This document shows, one piece after another, positions 34,041-42,559 of a stretch of DNA of 64,000 nucleotides; the stretch's first letter is position 1; each line of letters opens with the position of its first letter. The stretch is from NCBI RefSeq assembly GCF_003946655.1, contig NZ_RHOV01000001.1, forward strand, positions 186,001-250,000. The letters run 5' to 3'. The DNA comes from Lapidilactobacillus achengensis (GTDB lineage: Bacteria > Bacillota > Bacilli > Lactobacillales > Lactobacillaceae). The translations under genes were made by a program, and so were the position numbers. The notes under the pieces are model-generated. The model searched no databases and was not told the DNA's origin. It was given only the letters and a program-made list of their open reading frames with translations.

Positions 34041-34586
34041 ATGTCAAAAAATTGGCTTTTATTCAAAACTTATTTACTGGCGGGGAGCCTGACTTTTTCA
34101 GGTGGGATGGCGATGCTGCCCTTGGTCGAACGAGAATTATGCATGAAACATGCGGTCATCAGTCGCGCGACCTTGCTAGAATACAGCACCCTGGCCCAAA
34201 CCTTTCCCGGCGTGATCGCGCTGACCAACGCCTGTTTCGTCGGCCGCAAGATCAATGGCCGCCGCGGCATGCTAGCAGCGGGTCTGGGCGCGGTTCTACC
34301 CGCTTATGTGCTGATGTCAGCGGCAACCATCCTTTATCAAGTCTTGCCTAACTCCGGACCGGTCATGACCGCCTTGGCCGGCATCCGAGCCACCTCCGCC
34401 TCGTTTCTCTTCGTGGCCGCCTTTGATCTGGCCCGGCATAATTTGACCGACCGGTACTCTTGGTTGCTGGCCATTGCGGCATTTTCCCTGACGATCACCA
34501 ACCTGGTGGGCGCCCCGCTTTTGATTCTAGGCGCGCTAGCTTGCGGGCTTCTCCAAGCCGGACGGCAACAACAGGAGGCCAAGTAA
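34041..34586 (+). CDS. Chromate transporter subunit, first half
   Basis: CHR-family membrane protein, short-chain type (181 residues, one CHR domain). N-terminal TFSGGMAMLPLVERE is the conserved CHR motif; five to six hydrophobic segments follow. Such short proteins act as pairs of oppositely oriented halves. ATG 34041 has AAGGAG at ideal spacing; an 18-codon extension upstream lacks one. The stop is immediately followed by the ATG of the second half. Confidence 0.9.
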   Translation: MSKNWLLFKTYLLAGSLTFSGGMAMLPLVERELCMKHAVISRATLLEYSTLAQTFPGVIALTNACFVGRKINGRRGMLAAGLGAVLPAYVLMSAATILYQVLPNSGPVMTALAGIRATSASFLFVAAFDLARHNLTDRYSWLLAIAAFSLTITNLVGAPLLILGALACGLLQAGRQQQEAK

Positions 34587-35141
34587 ATGCTGACACGGTT
34601 GTGGTGGACTTTTCTGAAAATCGGCTGGCTCGGCTTCGGCGGCGGTTATGCCATGTTATCCCTACTGCTCAACGAGATGCGCCAGTTAGGGCTCAGTATG
34701 GCGCAATACGCCGATTTGAACGCGCTGGATCTACTGATCCCCGGCCCGATTGCCATTAATTCGGCCACTTATTTGGGGCAGATCACCGCCGGCTTTCCTG
34801 GGGCCTTAGTCGCTACTTTAGCGGTTTGTGTCCCCTCAATGGTGCTGGTGCCACTCTTCATGCGCCGCGAAGCGCTGATCCGCCGCAACCCTTATTTGGC
34901 GCAAATGCTGACGGCGGTCAAAAAAGTTTCCGTCGGTTTGATTTTCGCGGTGGCCTTCTCGCTATTACTCAGCACCACCATGGGGATCGATGACCTAAGT
35001 CAGTGGCGCCAATTCCACATAGAACCCTTGAATCTATTGATCATGGCGGCCGCCTTGTGGCTCAACGCCCGTTACAAAATCAATCCAATTTGGTTAACCC
35101 TTGGGGCAGGTGTCGTGGGTTGGCTCAGCTTTTATTGGTGA
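34587..35141 (+). CDS. Chromate transporter subunit, second half
   Basis: 184 residues, partner of the preceding gene. CHR motif GWLGFGGGYAMLSLLLNEM and LIPGPIAINSATYLG near residues 51-65, then four to five hydrophobic segments. Abuts the first half with no gap and has AGGAGG inside the end of that gene as SD. Chromate efflux is only one known role for the family; the actual substrate is open. Ends convergent with the next gene. Confidence 0.9.
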   Translation: MLTRLWWTFLKIGWLGFGGGYAMLSLLLNEMRQLGLSMAQYADLNALDLLIPGPIAINSATYLGQITAGFPGALVATLAVCVPSMVLVPLFMRREALIRRNPYLAQMLTAVKKVSVGLIFAVAFSLLLSTTMGIDDLSQWRQFHIEPLNLLIMAAALWLNARYKINPIWLTLGAGVVGWLSFYW

Positions 35142-35167
35142 TTTGCGCCTCGGAAACCGCGGCGGCG

Positions 35168-35722
35168 CTAAATGCGATCAGGGAAATCCAGCAGGGTGCC
35201 CGCCTGAATCTTGGCCAGCAGCGCCGCCTTATCCCGTTGACCGACCAGCAGTAACGGCGTTTGCGGCGCGTAACGGTGGGCCAATTCAGGAATTGCCTGA
35301 CGATTGCGTTCGGGAAAATTCCAGACAAACTTGACAAAGTCCCAATAGTCTCGGTCCAGGTGCTCGGAGAAATCCGGCGCCATATCAGCGCGCTGTTGGT
35401 GATGGACCCGCGTCTGATAGGAACGCGCTAATACCCGCTTAACGGCTACCGCCCGTGGGACCTGCAACCAGATGATCGCATCCGCATGGCGCATCCGGGT
35501 GTCCATGGTGGCGCCATAATTGCCATCAATGATCCAGTGATGAGGATGAGCCAACATGAACTCATTTTGCTGAAAATCGAAGTGTTTCTTCGCAACCATC
35601 GAATAGTCCGTTTGATGCCAATAGTAATCTAGATTCATTAAGGGCCAACCGGTCGCGAGCTGAATTTGGCGCGCCAAGGTGGACTTCCCACTGCCAGGTG
35701 ACCCAATCAACATTAGTTTCAT
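35168..35722 (-). CDS. P-loop nucleotide kinase / topology modulation-type protein
   Basis: 184 residues from ATG 35722 (AGGAGG upstream). Walker A GSPGSGKSTLARQIQ near residues 8-22, then LDYYWHQTDY, WIIDGNYGATMDTRMRHAD, IIWLQVPRAVAVKRVLARS, and a C-terminal part with WNFPERNR. This matches the DNA topology modulation protein FlaR-like P-loop kinase family, whose physiological substrate is unknown. Single gene, convergent with the transporter pair. Confidence 0.85.
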   Translation of the reverse strand: MKLMLIGSPGSGKSTLARQIQLATGWPLMNLDYYWHQTDYSMVAKKHFDFQQNEFMLAHPHHWIIDGNYGATMDTRMRHADAIIWLQVPRAVAVKRVLARSYQTRVHHQQRADMAPDFSEHLDRDYWDFVKFVWNFPERNRQAIPELAHRYAPQTPLLLVGQRDKAALLAKIQAGTLLDFPDRI

Positions 35723-35809
35723 TCGTTTATCCTCCTTTTCTGTACCCAGATGGGCCAGGCGCTCACATGGCACTTATTATTTTCAAGCTTGTTTCAACTA
35801 AATCGCAAG

Positions 35810-35843
35810 AAAAAAGCCGCAGTGACAACTGCAGCTTTTTTTC
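35810..35843. terminator. Bidirectional terminator
   Basis: AAAAAAGCCGCAGT - GACA - ACTGCAGCTTTTTTT, flanked by A-run and T-run. Serves the BI-1 gene on the minus strand. Confidence 0.8.
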
Positions 35844-35864
35844 TGAGGAACGTTTTCATCCCGA

Positions 35865-36557
35865 TCAATTGTTCCGTGAAAAGATTCGTAAAATCGACAA
35901 GAACAAGTTGATGAAGTCCAGATAAAGTTCCAAGGCGCCGTAAATCGCCAAATTCTCCACGGGAATGCTGCCCGTTTCGGTGGCGTTCTGATACATCAAG
36001 GTTAATTTCTGGTTGTCCCAAGCCGTCAAAATAATAAAAACAATCAAAGTGGCGTAAGACAAGACAAATTCCATTTGTGATGAGCCTAGGAAAATATTGA
36101 TCACGGTCGCCGCCAAGACTCCGATCAGACCCATGAAGGCGATCCGCCCCATTTTGTGCAGTGGCTTGGTGGTCAAGCGACCGTACAGTGACATGGTGAC
36201 GAAGACCACTAAGGCGGTCAAGAAAGCCGCCGTGATCGCGCCCAGGTCATAAACCCACGGAATGATCGTAAAGGTCAGGCCTTGCAAAACGGAGTAAAGA
36301 ACGAAATAGGCCATGGTCTGCGCCTTTGATTTCAGTGCCGCGCGGCTTAAGGAGATCACCATCAACAACTCGCCAGCGAAAACCACCCACATCAGCCAAC
36401 TATAATTATTTAAAATAGTGATGACCGTGCTTTTAAAGAACATATTCAAGACGAACGCCACGCCTGCAGTCACGCCGACGCCAAGTGCCATATAGCCATA
36501 AACTTGATTGAAGAAACGTTTCAGACCATCGTCTTTGACGATTTCAGGTTGTTGCAT
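35865..36557 (-). CDS. Bax inhibitor-1/YccA family membrane protein
   Basis: 230 residues, seven hydrophobic segments (first at about 22-45, last at 205-225). The family signature is the end ALELYLDFINLFLSILRIF together with GLIGVLAATVINIFLG. Bacterial members are pH-sensitive calcium leak channels (YetJ type) or protease modulators (YccA type). The start has GGAGGTAATGGT upstream. Monocistronic, ending in a terminator. Confidence 0.93.
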   Translation of the reverse strand: MQQPEIVKDDGLKRFFNQVYGYMALGVGVTAGVAFVLNMFFKSTVITILNNYSWLMWVVFAGELLMVISLSRAALKSKAQTMAYFVLYSVLQGLTFTIIPWVYDLGAITAAFLTALVVFVTMSLYGRLTTKPLHKMGRIAFMGLIGVLAATVINIFLGSSQMEFVLSYATLIVFIILTAWDNQKLTLMYQNATETGSIPVENLAIYGALELYLDFINLFLSILRIFSRNN

Positions 36558-36705
36558 ACCATTACCTCCAACGTTAAATAAAAAATTTTCAAATAAAACG
36601 GTTGCTTACATTATAACATAGCCACCGTCAAAGTAATCAGTCTTTAGTGCCAACGACCCGGCAAATTGCCCTGAGTTTCGCCAGCAAAGGGGCCCGTCGC
36701 CGACC

Positions 36706-37611
36706 TCATGATCCCGTCGTCAGCAGCTCGACTTGATCCAAGTAAGCCTCCAGCGTGATCTGCTTGGTCATGATCTGCCGCGCAACCGTCACGCCGAGAT
36801 AACGAATGTGCCAAGGTTCGTATTGATAACCGGTTTCCGCTTCCTTACCTTGGGGAAAACGAATAATGAAACCGAATTGCGCACAATGCTGGGCCAGCCA
36901 TTGACCAGCTGGGGTCTGACCATACTGATCATCAATCACACCCACATCATAAGCCAAGCCAGTCTGGTGCTCGGAGAAACCTGGTCGCGACGAATAGCGG
37001 TCCGCCGCCGCAACGCCATCACGCTGAACATAATCTTGATAGAGTTGCTGTTGTGTGGCATAACTTCGGTACCCAGATAATTGCGGCATTTGATATCCGG
37101 CTTTTCGCGCGGCATCTTGCAACTGCAACAAGGCCTGCTCCGCGGTAGCGTTGGGACCGCCAAAGGTTTCCGGCACTGGATGCGTCTTATTGACCAATAA
37201 AATATCACGATAATAGCTGGCCTTGACTGAACCAGACTTGGGCAATTGATAAGGTTTGACTCGCCGAAGCTTCTCAGGTGCTTGAACTTCAACGCGATGG
37301 GCGACCTGCTTGTCGACCCCATTTTTACTGATGACAAAGGTCAATTCTTGTCGACCTGGTCGCTTCGTATTCAATTTTGACGCCTTTTTCAAATGAGCCC
37401 CTGGTGTCATCTTGTTTATTAAATCGGCACTGGTCACCTTGGCGCCATAAGGGACAGTCTCGCGCGCCGAAAACTGAATGTCCAAGGATGCGAAAACTTG
37501 ATGTTGCTGATGATCGTGCAACAAAAGCCCGATTCCCAGTAACACGAAGAGCCCGAGCAAGACCGCGCAGAATGAAACAATCAATTTATTTTGTCGATAC
37601 CTTGAATGCAC
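36706..37611 (-). CDS. D-alanyl-D-alanine carboxypeptidase, VanY family
   Basis: 301 residues from a GTG at 37611. The promoter at 37663-37691 puts the RNA start near 37656, and GGAGG lies nine bases before this GTG; a longer form from ATG 37641 has no SD. N-terminal signal anchor (about 10-32), an immunoglobulin-like Ig/cadherin stretch (about 45-110), then the VanY zinc peptidase domain: SGYRSYATQQQLY, PGFSEHQTGLAYDV (His and Asp ligands) and EPWHIRYLG. Trims stem peptides of peptidoglycan outside the cell. Confidence 0.9.
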   Translation of the reverse strand: MHSRYRQNKLIVSFCAVLLGLFVLLGIGLLLHDHQQHQVFASLDIQFSARETVPYGAKVTSADLINKMTPGAHLKKASKLNTKRPGRQELTFVISKNGVDKQVAHRVEVQAPEKLRRVKPYQLPKSGSVKASYYRDILLVNKTHPVPETFGGPNATAEQALLQLQDAARKAGYQMPQLSGYRSYATQQQLYQDYVQRDGVAAADRYSSRPGFSEHQTGLAYDVGVIDDQYGQTPAGQWLAQHCAQFGFIIRFPQGKEAETGYQYEPWHIRYLGVTVARQIMTKQITLEAYLDQVELLTTGS

Positions 37612-37662
37612 TGCTCTTCGCCTCCACTTGCGACAATTCATGTCCAGAATGTTATGACACTT

Positions 37663-37691
37663 ATTATAACTTGCCAATCGCATGGTGACAA
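37663..37691 (-). promoter_or_regulatory. Promoter of the VanY gene
   Basis: TTGTCA (-35), 17-nt spacer, perfect TATAAT (-10), minus strand. Confidence 0.85.
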
Positions 37692-37842
37692 CCGACTGTC
37701 GTGAACACTAGGAAAAATCTTTTCACCAAAAAGCATCGCCCTTTCAAATTTGTTCATCTTTTTCTAAAAGCGCATACATTTTAGTGAGATAAGTGTTATA
37801 CTAGAATGAAAATTACTTTTTGTGTAAGTGAGTGCAAATCAA

Positions 37843-38256
37843 ATGTCAGCCTTCTTTAAGAAAAATAGTTATCTCATTTTCGTACTAACAATCCTACTTT
37901 GCCTGGTCGGTGGCTACTTTGTCAATCATCAGGCCGGTGAGGCGCCATTAGTCACTGTTTCCAGCCACCAGCACCAACTCGTGCGCCATGAAAAAAATGA
38001 AAACAAGTTAACAAGCTTTGAACGATTCCTGGAAAAACAACTATCACTTCATTTTACAGTCAAGCAAATGCGCGATGCTGCCCATTGGGTCGTCGGTCTT
38101 AGTTTGGCCATTCTATTGTTGGAACCCTTGCTAGTTTGGCTACTCTATCGGCACAAACCGGCACCGAGTCTGGTGAAGATTCGCCAGGCCCGCTTACAAC
38201 GCCAGCCTTACGCTCTGGATCGTGATACCGACCGTAGCTTTAAGCCTTGGTCTTAA
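37843..38256 (+). CDS. Two-helix membrane protein, function unknown
   Basis: 137 residues from ATG 37843 (GTG 37828 is possible). Hydrophobic segments at about 7-26 and 78-100, separated by a polar extracellular part (SSHQHQLVRHEKNENKL), with a basic C-terminal cytosolic tail (KIRQARLQRQPYALDRDTDR). No family recognised. A TTATACT -10 lies about 40 bases upstream. Divergent from the VanY gene; a strong bidirectional terminator follows. Confidence 0.65.
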   Translation: MSAFFKKNSYLIFVLTILLCLVGGYFVNHQAGEAPLVTVSSHQHQLVRHEKNENKLTSFERFLEKQLSLHFTVKQMRDAAHWVVGLSLAILLLEPLLVWLLYRHKPAPSLVKIRQARLQRQPYALDRDTDRSFKPWS

Positions 38257-38332
38257 AAGACTAGGTCCATGATCCAGTTGTCATCGGCCAAGAAGTTGCC
38301 ACTCTTTAGCCGATTTTAGACATTTTTCTGAA

Positions 38333-38380
38333 AATAAATAGACGTGCGTCTGATTTTAATCAGATTCACGTCTATTTTTG
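38333..38380. terminator. Bidirectional terminator between the two-helix gene and apt
   Basis: AATAGACGTGCGTCTGATT pairs with AATCAGATTCACGTCTATT (one internal mismatch region), about 17 pairs, with T-runs outward on both strands. Confidence 0.85.
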
Positions 38381-38438
38381 GCGTTGATCAGAACGATCTA
38401 ACGTTAAAGCGATGGCAACTTGACCAGCTTGATTCGGT

Positions 38439-38975
38439 CTAGCTACCCTCGTATTGCAACAATGTGAATAAATCGTAATCTTTGATCTTCTCACGGCCTT
38501 TTAAGTCAACCAGTTCGATCAGGAAAGCTGTTCCGACAACGATCCCACCTAAACGTTCAACCAAATCGATGGTCGCCTTGATGGTCCCACCGGTCGCCAG
38601 TAAGTCGTCGACGACCAGCACTTTTTGGCCTGGTTTCACGGCGTCTTTGTGCATGAACAACTCGGCTTGCCCGTATTCCAAATCATAGGTCACCGAAATA
38701 GTTTCCCGCGGCAATTTACCCTTCTTCCGAGCTGGTGCAAAGCCGATCCCCAAGCGATCCGCAACTGGACACCCCACGATAAAGCCCCGTGCTTCAGGAC
38801 CACAAATCATTTCTGCACCGTGTTCTTTCGCAAAAGCGGTAATTTTAGCTGTGGCAGCCGCATAAGCAGGGCCGTTTTCCATCAGTGGTGAAATATCGCG
38901 AAAGATGATCCCTGGCTCCGGAAAGTCTGGAACTGAGGCAATATAATCGTGAAAATCAATTTCTTTCTCTGTCAT
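38439..38975 (-). CDS. apt: Adenine phosphoribosyltransferase
   Basis: Purine salvage: adenine plus PRPP to AMP. 178 residues. Conserved [30 protein letters not shown], and the PRPP-binding loop [16 protein letters not shown] at about residues 118-133. AAGGA upstream of the start. Lies after recJ as in most Firmicutes, but family B element B5 lies between them. Ends near the bidirectional terminator. Confidence 0.96.
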   Translation of the reverse strand: MTEKEIDFHDYIASVPDFPEPGIIFRDISPLMENGPAYAAATAKITAFAKEHGAEMICGPEARGFIVGCPVADRLGIGFAPARKKGKLPRETISVTYDLEYGQAELFMHKDAVKPGQKVLVVDDLLATGGTIKATIDLVERLGGIVVGTAFLIELVDLKGREKIKDYDLFTLLQYEGS

Positions 38976-39002
38976 GTTCTACATCCTTATCTATCTGTAC
39001 TT

Positions 39003-39127
39003 TTTGGAAATGTGTTCACCGACCTAGCTTCTTCCGCTTAGCTACGCCGCTAGTTCGCGGGCTTGAACCCGCCGCCAAACTAGTGGATAGGCTAATGCTC
39101 TGAAGCTGACCAGGTCGGTTCGCACTC
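39003..39127 (+). repeat. Family B repeat, copy B5
   Basis: Opens TGGAAATGTGTTCACCGACC; CGACCTAGCTTCT faces AGAAGCT-like TGAAGCT and AGGTCGG. Inner arm CGCTAGTT / AACTAGTG enclosing GCGGG..CCCGC, strong and unique to this copy. After the end CACTCTTTTTTT, AAAACGTGTTCAAC repeats the opening of the element. Lies between apt and recJ. Confidence 0.82.
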
Positions 39128-39151
39128 TTTTTTTAAAACGTGTTCAACAGG

Positions 39152-41680
39152 TCAGGCTTGTTTCAGAAATCGGGCTACTTGTTGTAAACTGCCTAACGCC
39201 AATTGCTGATAAGCCTGTTGCATTGCTTGTTGTTGCCTGAAGGTCGCCGAAGCGGTCAACGGTTGTTTGACCGCTTGTCGGTTGGCCACCAAGCGATCCT
39301 TATCCATTTTAACAAAATTCAGCTCAGAAAACACCCTAATTCCAAAATCTAGTTGCGCCGGCGTTAAGCGGCAGTGCTCGGCGAATTGGGTTAGCTGTTG
39401 CTGCTCGATCGCGGGCTGTTGATAGATTTCCTTTAATAAGGCGCGCAGTTGGGGAATCTGTAATTTCAACTGTTCGCGGCGTTTGGGCGCCGTGTAGAAC
39501 AGCAGATATAGCCGCGGCGTTTGCAAGATCTGCAAATAGGCTTGTAGCTGGCTGACTTGCCGGGGCAAATCGATGAAAACCGTCGCCGCGGTAGGCGTGG
39601 TCAGTTGGTCGGGATGAGAAATGAAATTGACCTGCTGATAGCGTTGGCCAAGCCGTTGACTAAGCCGACTGTCGAAGCAAATATAGGTCCAAGGGTGCTG
39701 AAGCATTTGTGCCCCGAGATGTAAGCGGCGACAATCGACAACTTCAAACTGTTGCTGCGGCCATTGCCAGTGGTCCGTATTATACTTGGCCAAAGCGCTG
39801 GCCTGACCAGGCGTTTTTTCGCTAGTACTAGTAGATGCTGGGGACTCACTGGCGCGATTTGACGGGGCTGAAGGCGCTGTCGATCTGGTCGTTGTTGGCG
39901 TTGGATTCGCCGGTTGAGGTGATTCTTGAGGCTGAACTGACGCTGATTTTGGCGTGGCCGCCGGGGTCAGGAACTGAACCCCGTTGATCATGATTTGAAC
40001 TTTGGTTTGACTTTGCCAAGTATTGGTGCCCAGTGATCCTAGCAGCGCGACCTGACTGCCTGCCTGGCGTAGACGGGGCGCTAAGTTGCCTGCGCGAAAA
40101 GCCAATGCCTCAATCTGCGGCGTCAAGACACCTTTCAAGGTCTGTTGATCCTTGCCGATCGCCTGCCATTGTTGCCAGGGTAATTGATCAAACATGAAAT
40201 TTGGTTCTGGGTTTTTCTCACCAAAGGGGCCAAGGATGGTTGCCAGCTGGCCAATCAGTTCTGGTGTTAAGCTTGCCACCTCGGTCGGGCTCAAGGCATA
40301 ATCAGCTGACAAGCCGCTCGTGGCTGTAATGGCCGTTGATTGCGACTGGGCGGCGTTTTGCAAATGCTCCCGTAACCCAGCGATTTCGGTCGCATCTAGC
40401 GATAAGCCCACCGCGCCGGCATGTCCCCCGAACTTCTGAAAATGGGTTTGGTAGTCAGCCAATGCCTGAAACAGGTCGAACTCACCCACTGATCGACCTG
40501 AACCCTTGGCCACGCCGGTTTCTCCGGCGATGCTTAAAACCAGAGTGGGACACTGGTACTGATCGACCAACCGACTGGCGACGATTCCCAAGACCCCCTC
40601 GGCCCAATCTGAACCGGCGACAACGATTGCCTTAGGTGTTGGCTCATTGGCCAATTGTGTCTGGGCCTGAGCCAGGACCTCCGTCACAAGGTCTTGGCGT
40701 TGCCGATTAGTTTGTTCAACATCTTGGGCGATTTTAGCGGCTGCTTGATCATCGAACGTTGTTAATAAGGCGACGGCTGGTCGCGCGCTACCCACGCGGC
40801 CTAGTGAATTCAGCCGCGGAACGATTCCGAAGGCAATCTGGCGGGCGTCGATCTGCGTCAGATCGATCTTGGCCAGTTCCGCCAAAGCGGTCAGTCCTAA
40901 TCGTGGATCCGCTTGGATCTGCTTGATCCCTGCGGCCACCAACAGACGATTATCCGCGACCAACGGCATCACATCACCAATGGTGCCGATCGTGGCCAGA
41001 TCCAGCAACTCTACGGGCATATCCCCTAATAGACCCCAAGCCAAATAAAAAGCGACCCCAGCACCAGCAAAATAACCAAAGTCACAGGTTGACTGCGGAT
41101 GCCGTGGATGCACAATCGCATAGGCCTCTGGCAGCTGCGCCGGCAAATCATGGTGATCCGTAATGATCACATCCATGCCATGAGCCTGCGCATAAGCCAC
41201 TTCATCAACACCGGTAATGCCATTGTCCACGGTAATCAATAACTTGGTCCCTTGAGCAACTAGCTCCTGATAGCGCGCCAGATTAGGGCCATAGCCATCG
41301 CTGAAGCGACTGGGCACATAATAGTCCACATCCACGCCCAACGCGCTAAAAGTGTCGACAAGGATCGCCACACTGGTGACCCCATCCGCGTCGTAATCAC
41401 CGTAGACCGTAATTTTCTCGTTATCATCCAGTGCCTGCTCGATCCGCGCCACCGCCCGGTCCAAATCATGAAAATGATCTGGCGTGGTCAATTGACTCAG
41501 ATCCACGTTCAAGAACGCCCGAATCCCAGCCGCATCAGTTAGACCCCGATTCATTAAGATCGCCACGATCAAAGGCGGCAAGTTTAAGGCTGCTGCTAAA
41601 TTGGCTACCTCAGCTTGATCTAGTTTTTTTGGTGCTGTCCACTTATCTTGCAAAAAATCAAACCCCATCACTTTCGACAT
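39152..41680 (-). CDS. recJ: Single-stranded-DNA-specific exonuclease RecJ
   Basis: 5'-3' exonuclease of recombination and mismatch repair. 842 residues, the long Firmicutes form. DHH core at about 70-240: VYGDYDADGVTSVAIL, TVDNGITG, IITDHHDLP; DHHA1 domain around 350-460 with SGRSVGEFDLFQAL and KFGGHAGAVGLSL; OB-fold to about 570; a Ser/Thr/Pro-rich linker (about 585-640); then a RecJ C-terminal domain. SD is weak (CTGGAAAA) and M5 is an alternative start. Upstream of apt. Confidence 0.95.
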   Translation of the reverse strand: MSKVMGFDFLQDKWTAPKKLDQAEVANLAAALNLPPLIVAILMNRGLTDAAGIRAFLNVDLSQLTTPDHFHDLDRAVARIEQALDDNEKITVYGDYDADGVTSVAILVDTFSALGVDVDYYVPSRFSDGYGPNLARYQELVAQGTKLLITVDNGITGVDEVAYAQAHGMDVIITDHHDLPAQLPEAYAIVHPRHPQSTCDFGYFAGAGVAFYLAWGLLGDMPVELLDLATIGTIGDVMPLVADNRLLVAAGIKQIQADPRLGLTALAELAKIDLTQIDARQIAFGIVPRLNSLGRVGSARPAVALLTTFDDQAAAKIAQDVEQTNRQRQDLVTEVLAQAQTQLANEPTPKAIVVAGSDWAEGVLGIVASRLVDQYQCPTLVLSIAGETGVAKGSGRSVGEFDLFQALADYQTHFQKFGGHAGAVGLSLDATEIAGLREHLQNAAQSQSTAITATSGLSADYALSPTEVASLTPELIGQLATILGPFGEKNPEPNFMFDQLPWQQWQAIGKDQQTLKGVLTPQIEALAFRAGNLAPRLRQAGSQVALLGSLGTNTWQSQTKVQIMINGVQFLTPAATPKSASVQPQESPQPANPTPTTTRSTAPSAPSNRASESPASTSTSEKTPGQASALAKYNTDHWQWPQQQFEVVDCRRLHLGAQMLQHPWTYICFDSRLSQRLGQRYQQVNFISHPDQLTTPTAATVFIDLPRQVSQLQAYLQILQTPRLYLLFYTAPKRREQLKLQIPQLRALLKEIYQQPAIEQQQLTQFAEHCRLTPAQLDFGIRVFSELNFVKMDKDRLVANRQAVKQPLTASATFRQQQAMQQAYQQLALGSLQQVARFLKQA

Positions 41681-41858
41681 TTTTCCAGTGCACCGTTCCC
41701 GCGGCTTCCCTGGGACACATTCCTACTGACCAGCCGCTGGTCCTTTGGCTAGAAAGCCAGCCAGTCAAAGTCTCCGCGCACAAACTTAACGGTCATCCTT
41801 CGCGCTATTCTTCAGAAGAACCAGCTAGAACATCCAGTTCGCTCACCCTAACGCCAGC

Positions 41859-42524
41859 CTAGTGGGCGAAGACTTGCATGGCTGTTTTAGTCGCGGCCTT
41901 AACACTCTGCAACGCGCCTTGAACGGCCCAACGATTGGCGCCGCCATCCGCGCAGGTAATCAAGGTGACGATCTTCTCCCCAGCGCGATCATCAATGACC
42001 GTGACCGCTTCAGGCTTGATCACTGCTTTACTGGTGATCTGATAAGTGTAGACCTTCTCCAGATCGGTCAAATAAATCAACTGACCCACTTGCGTTTGGG
42101 CGATCGGCGAGAAGAGGATGCCTTTGTTCGTCATGTAATGACCAGCCAAAGCGTAATTACCTTGACCCATCTCCTGATCCGCCTTCATCGTCCCCGCGCC
42201 AGAAGATAGCGCCGTGTCGCTGAGACCCTTGAAAATCGGCAAATACAAATTAACGCTGGGAATGGCGATTTTCCCCAAGGCGCCCACGGGATCAGGATCG
42301 ATTGCCGCTTTGGCCACTTGGGTCGTATCAATGCTTTTCACCTTGGAGAAATCGAACTCACCCTTAACATTCTTGGCTTGCTTGATCGACTTCTTAGTCA
42401 CTTGTTCCGTGCGATTATTGGACATCCATTTGATGGCCTGATCCTTGATCTGTTGGTTAAAGATCAGCGTCAAGGACACCAGCAACAATAAAATCAGACC
42501 AACGATCTTCAATTTCTTTTTCAA
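41859..42524 (-). CDS. srtA: Sortase (class A type)
   Basis: Transpeptidase that anchors LPxTG proteins to the cell wall. 221 residues: a signal anchor at about 5-23, then the sortase beta-barrel with catalytic His in YALAGHYMTNKG, Cys in VTLITCADGG and Arg in GANRWAVQG. The TLxTC pattern and N-terminal anchor indicate class A. Start TTG 42524 with GGGGGG eight bases upstream. Lies between lepA and recJ. Confidence 0.93.
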   Translation of the reverse strand: MKKKLKIVGLILLLLVSLTLIFNQQIKDQAIKWMSNNRTEQVTKKSIKQAKNVKGEFDFSKVKSIDTTQVAKAAIDPDPVGALGKIAIPSVNLYLPIFKGLSDTALSSGAGTMKADQEMGQGNYALAGHYMTNKGILFSPIAQTQVGQLIYLTDLEKVYTYQITSKAVIKPEAVTVIDDRAGEKIVTLITCADGGANRWAVQGALQSVKAATKTAMQVFAH

Positions 42525-42559
42525 TGGTCGGACCCCCCATCTGTCAAAAAGCTTGGACC

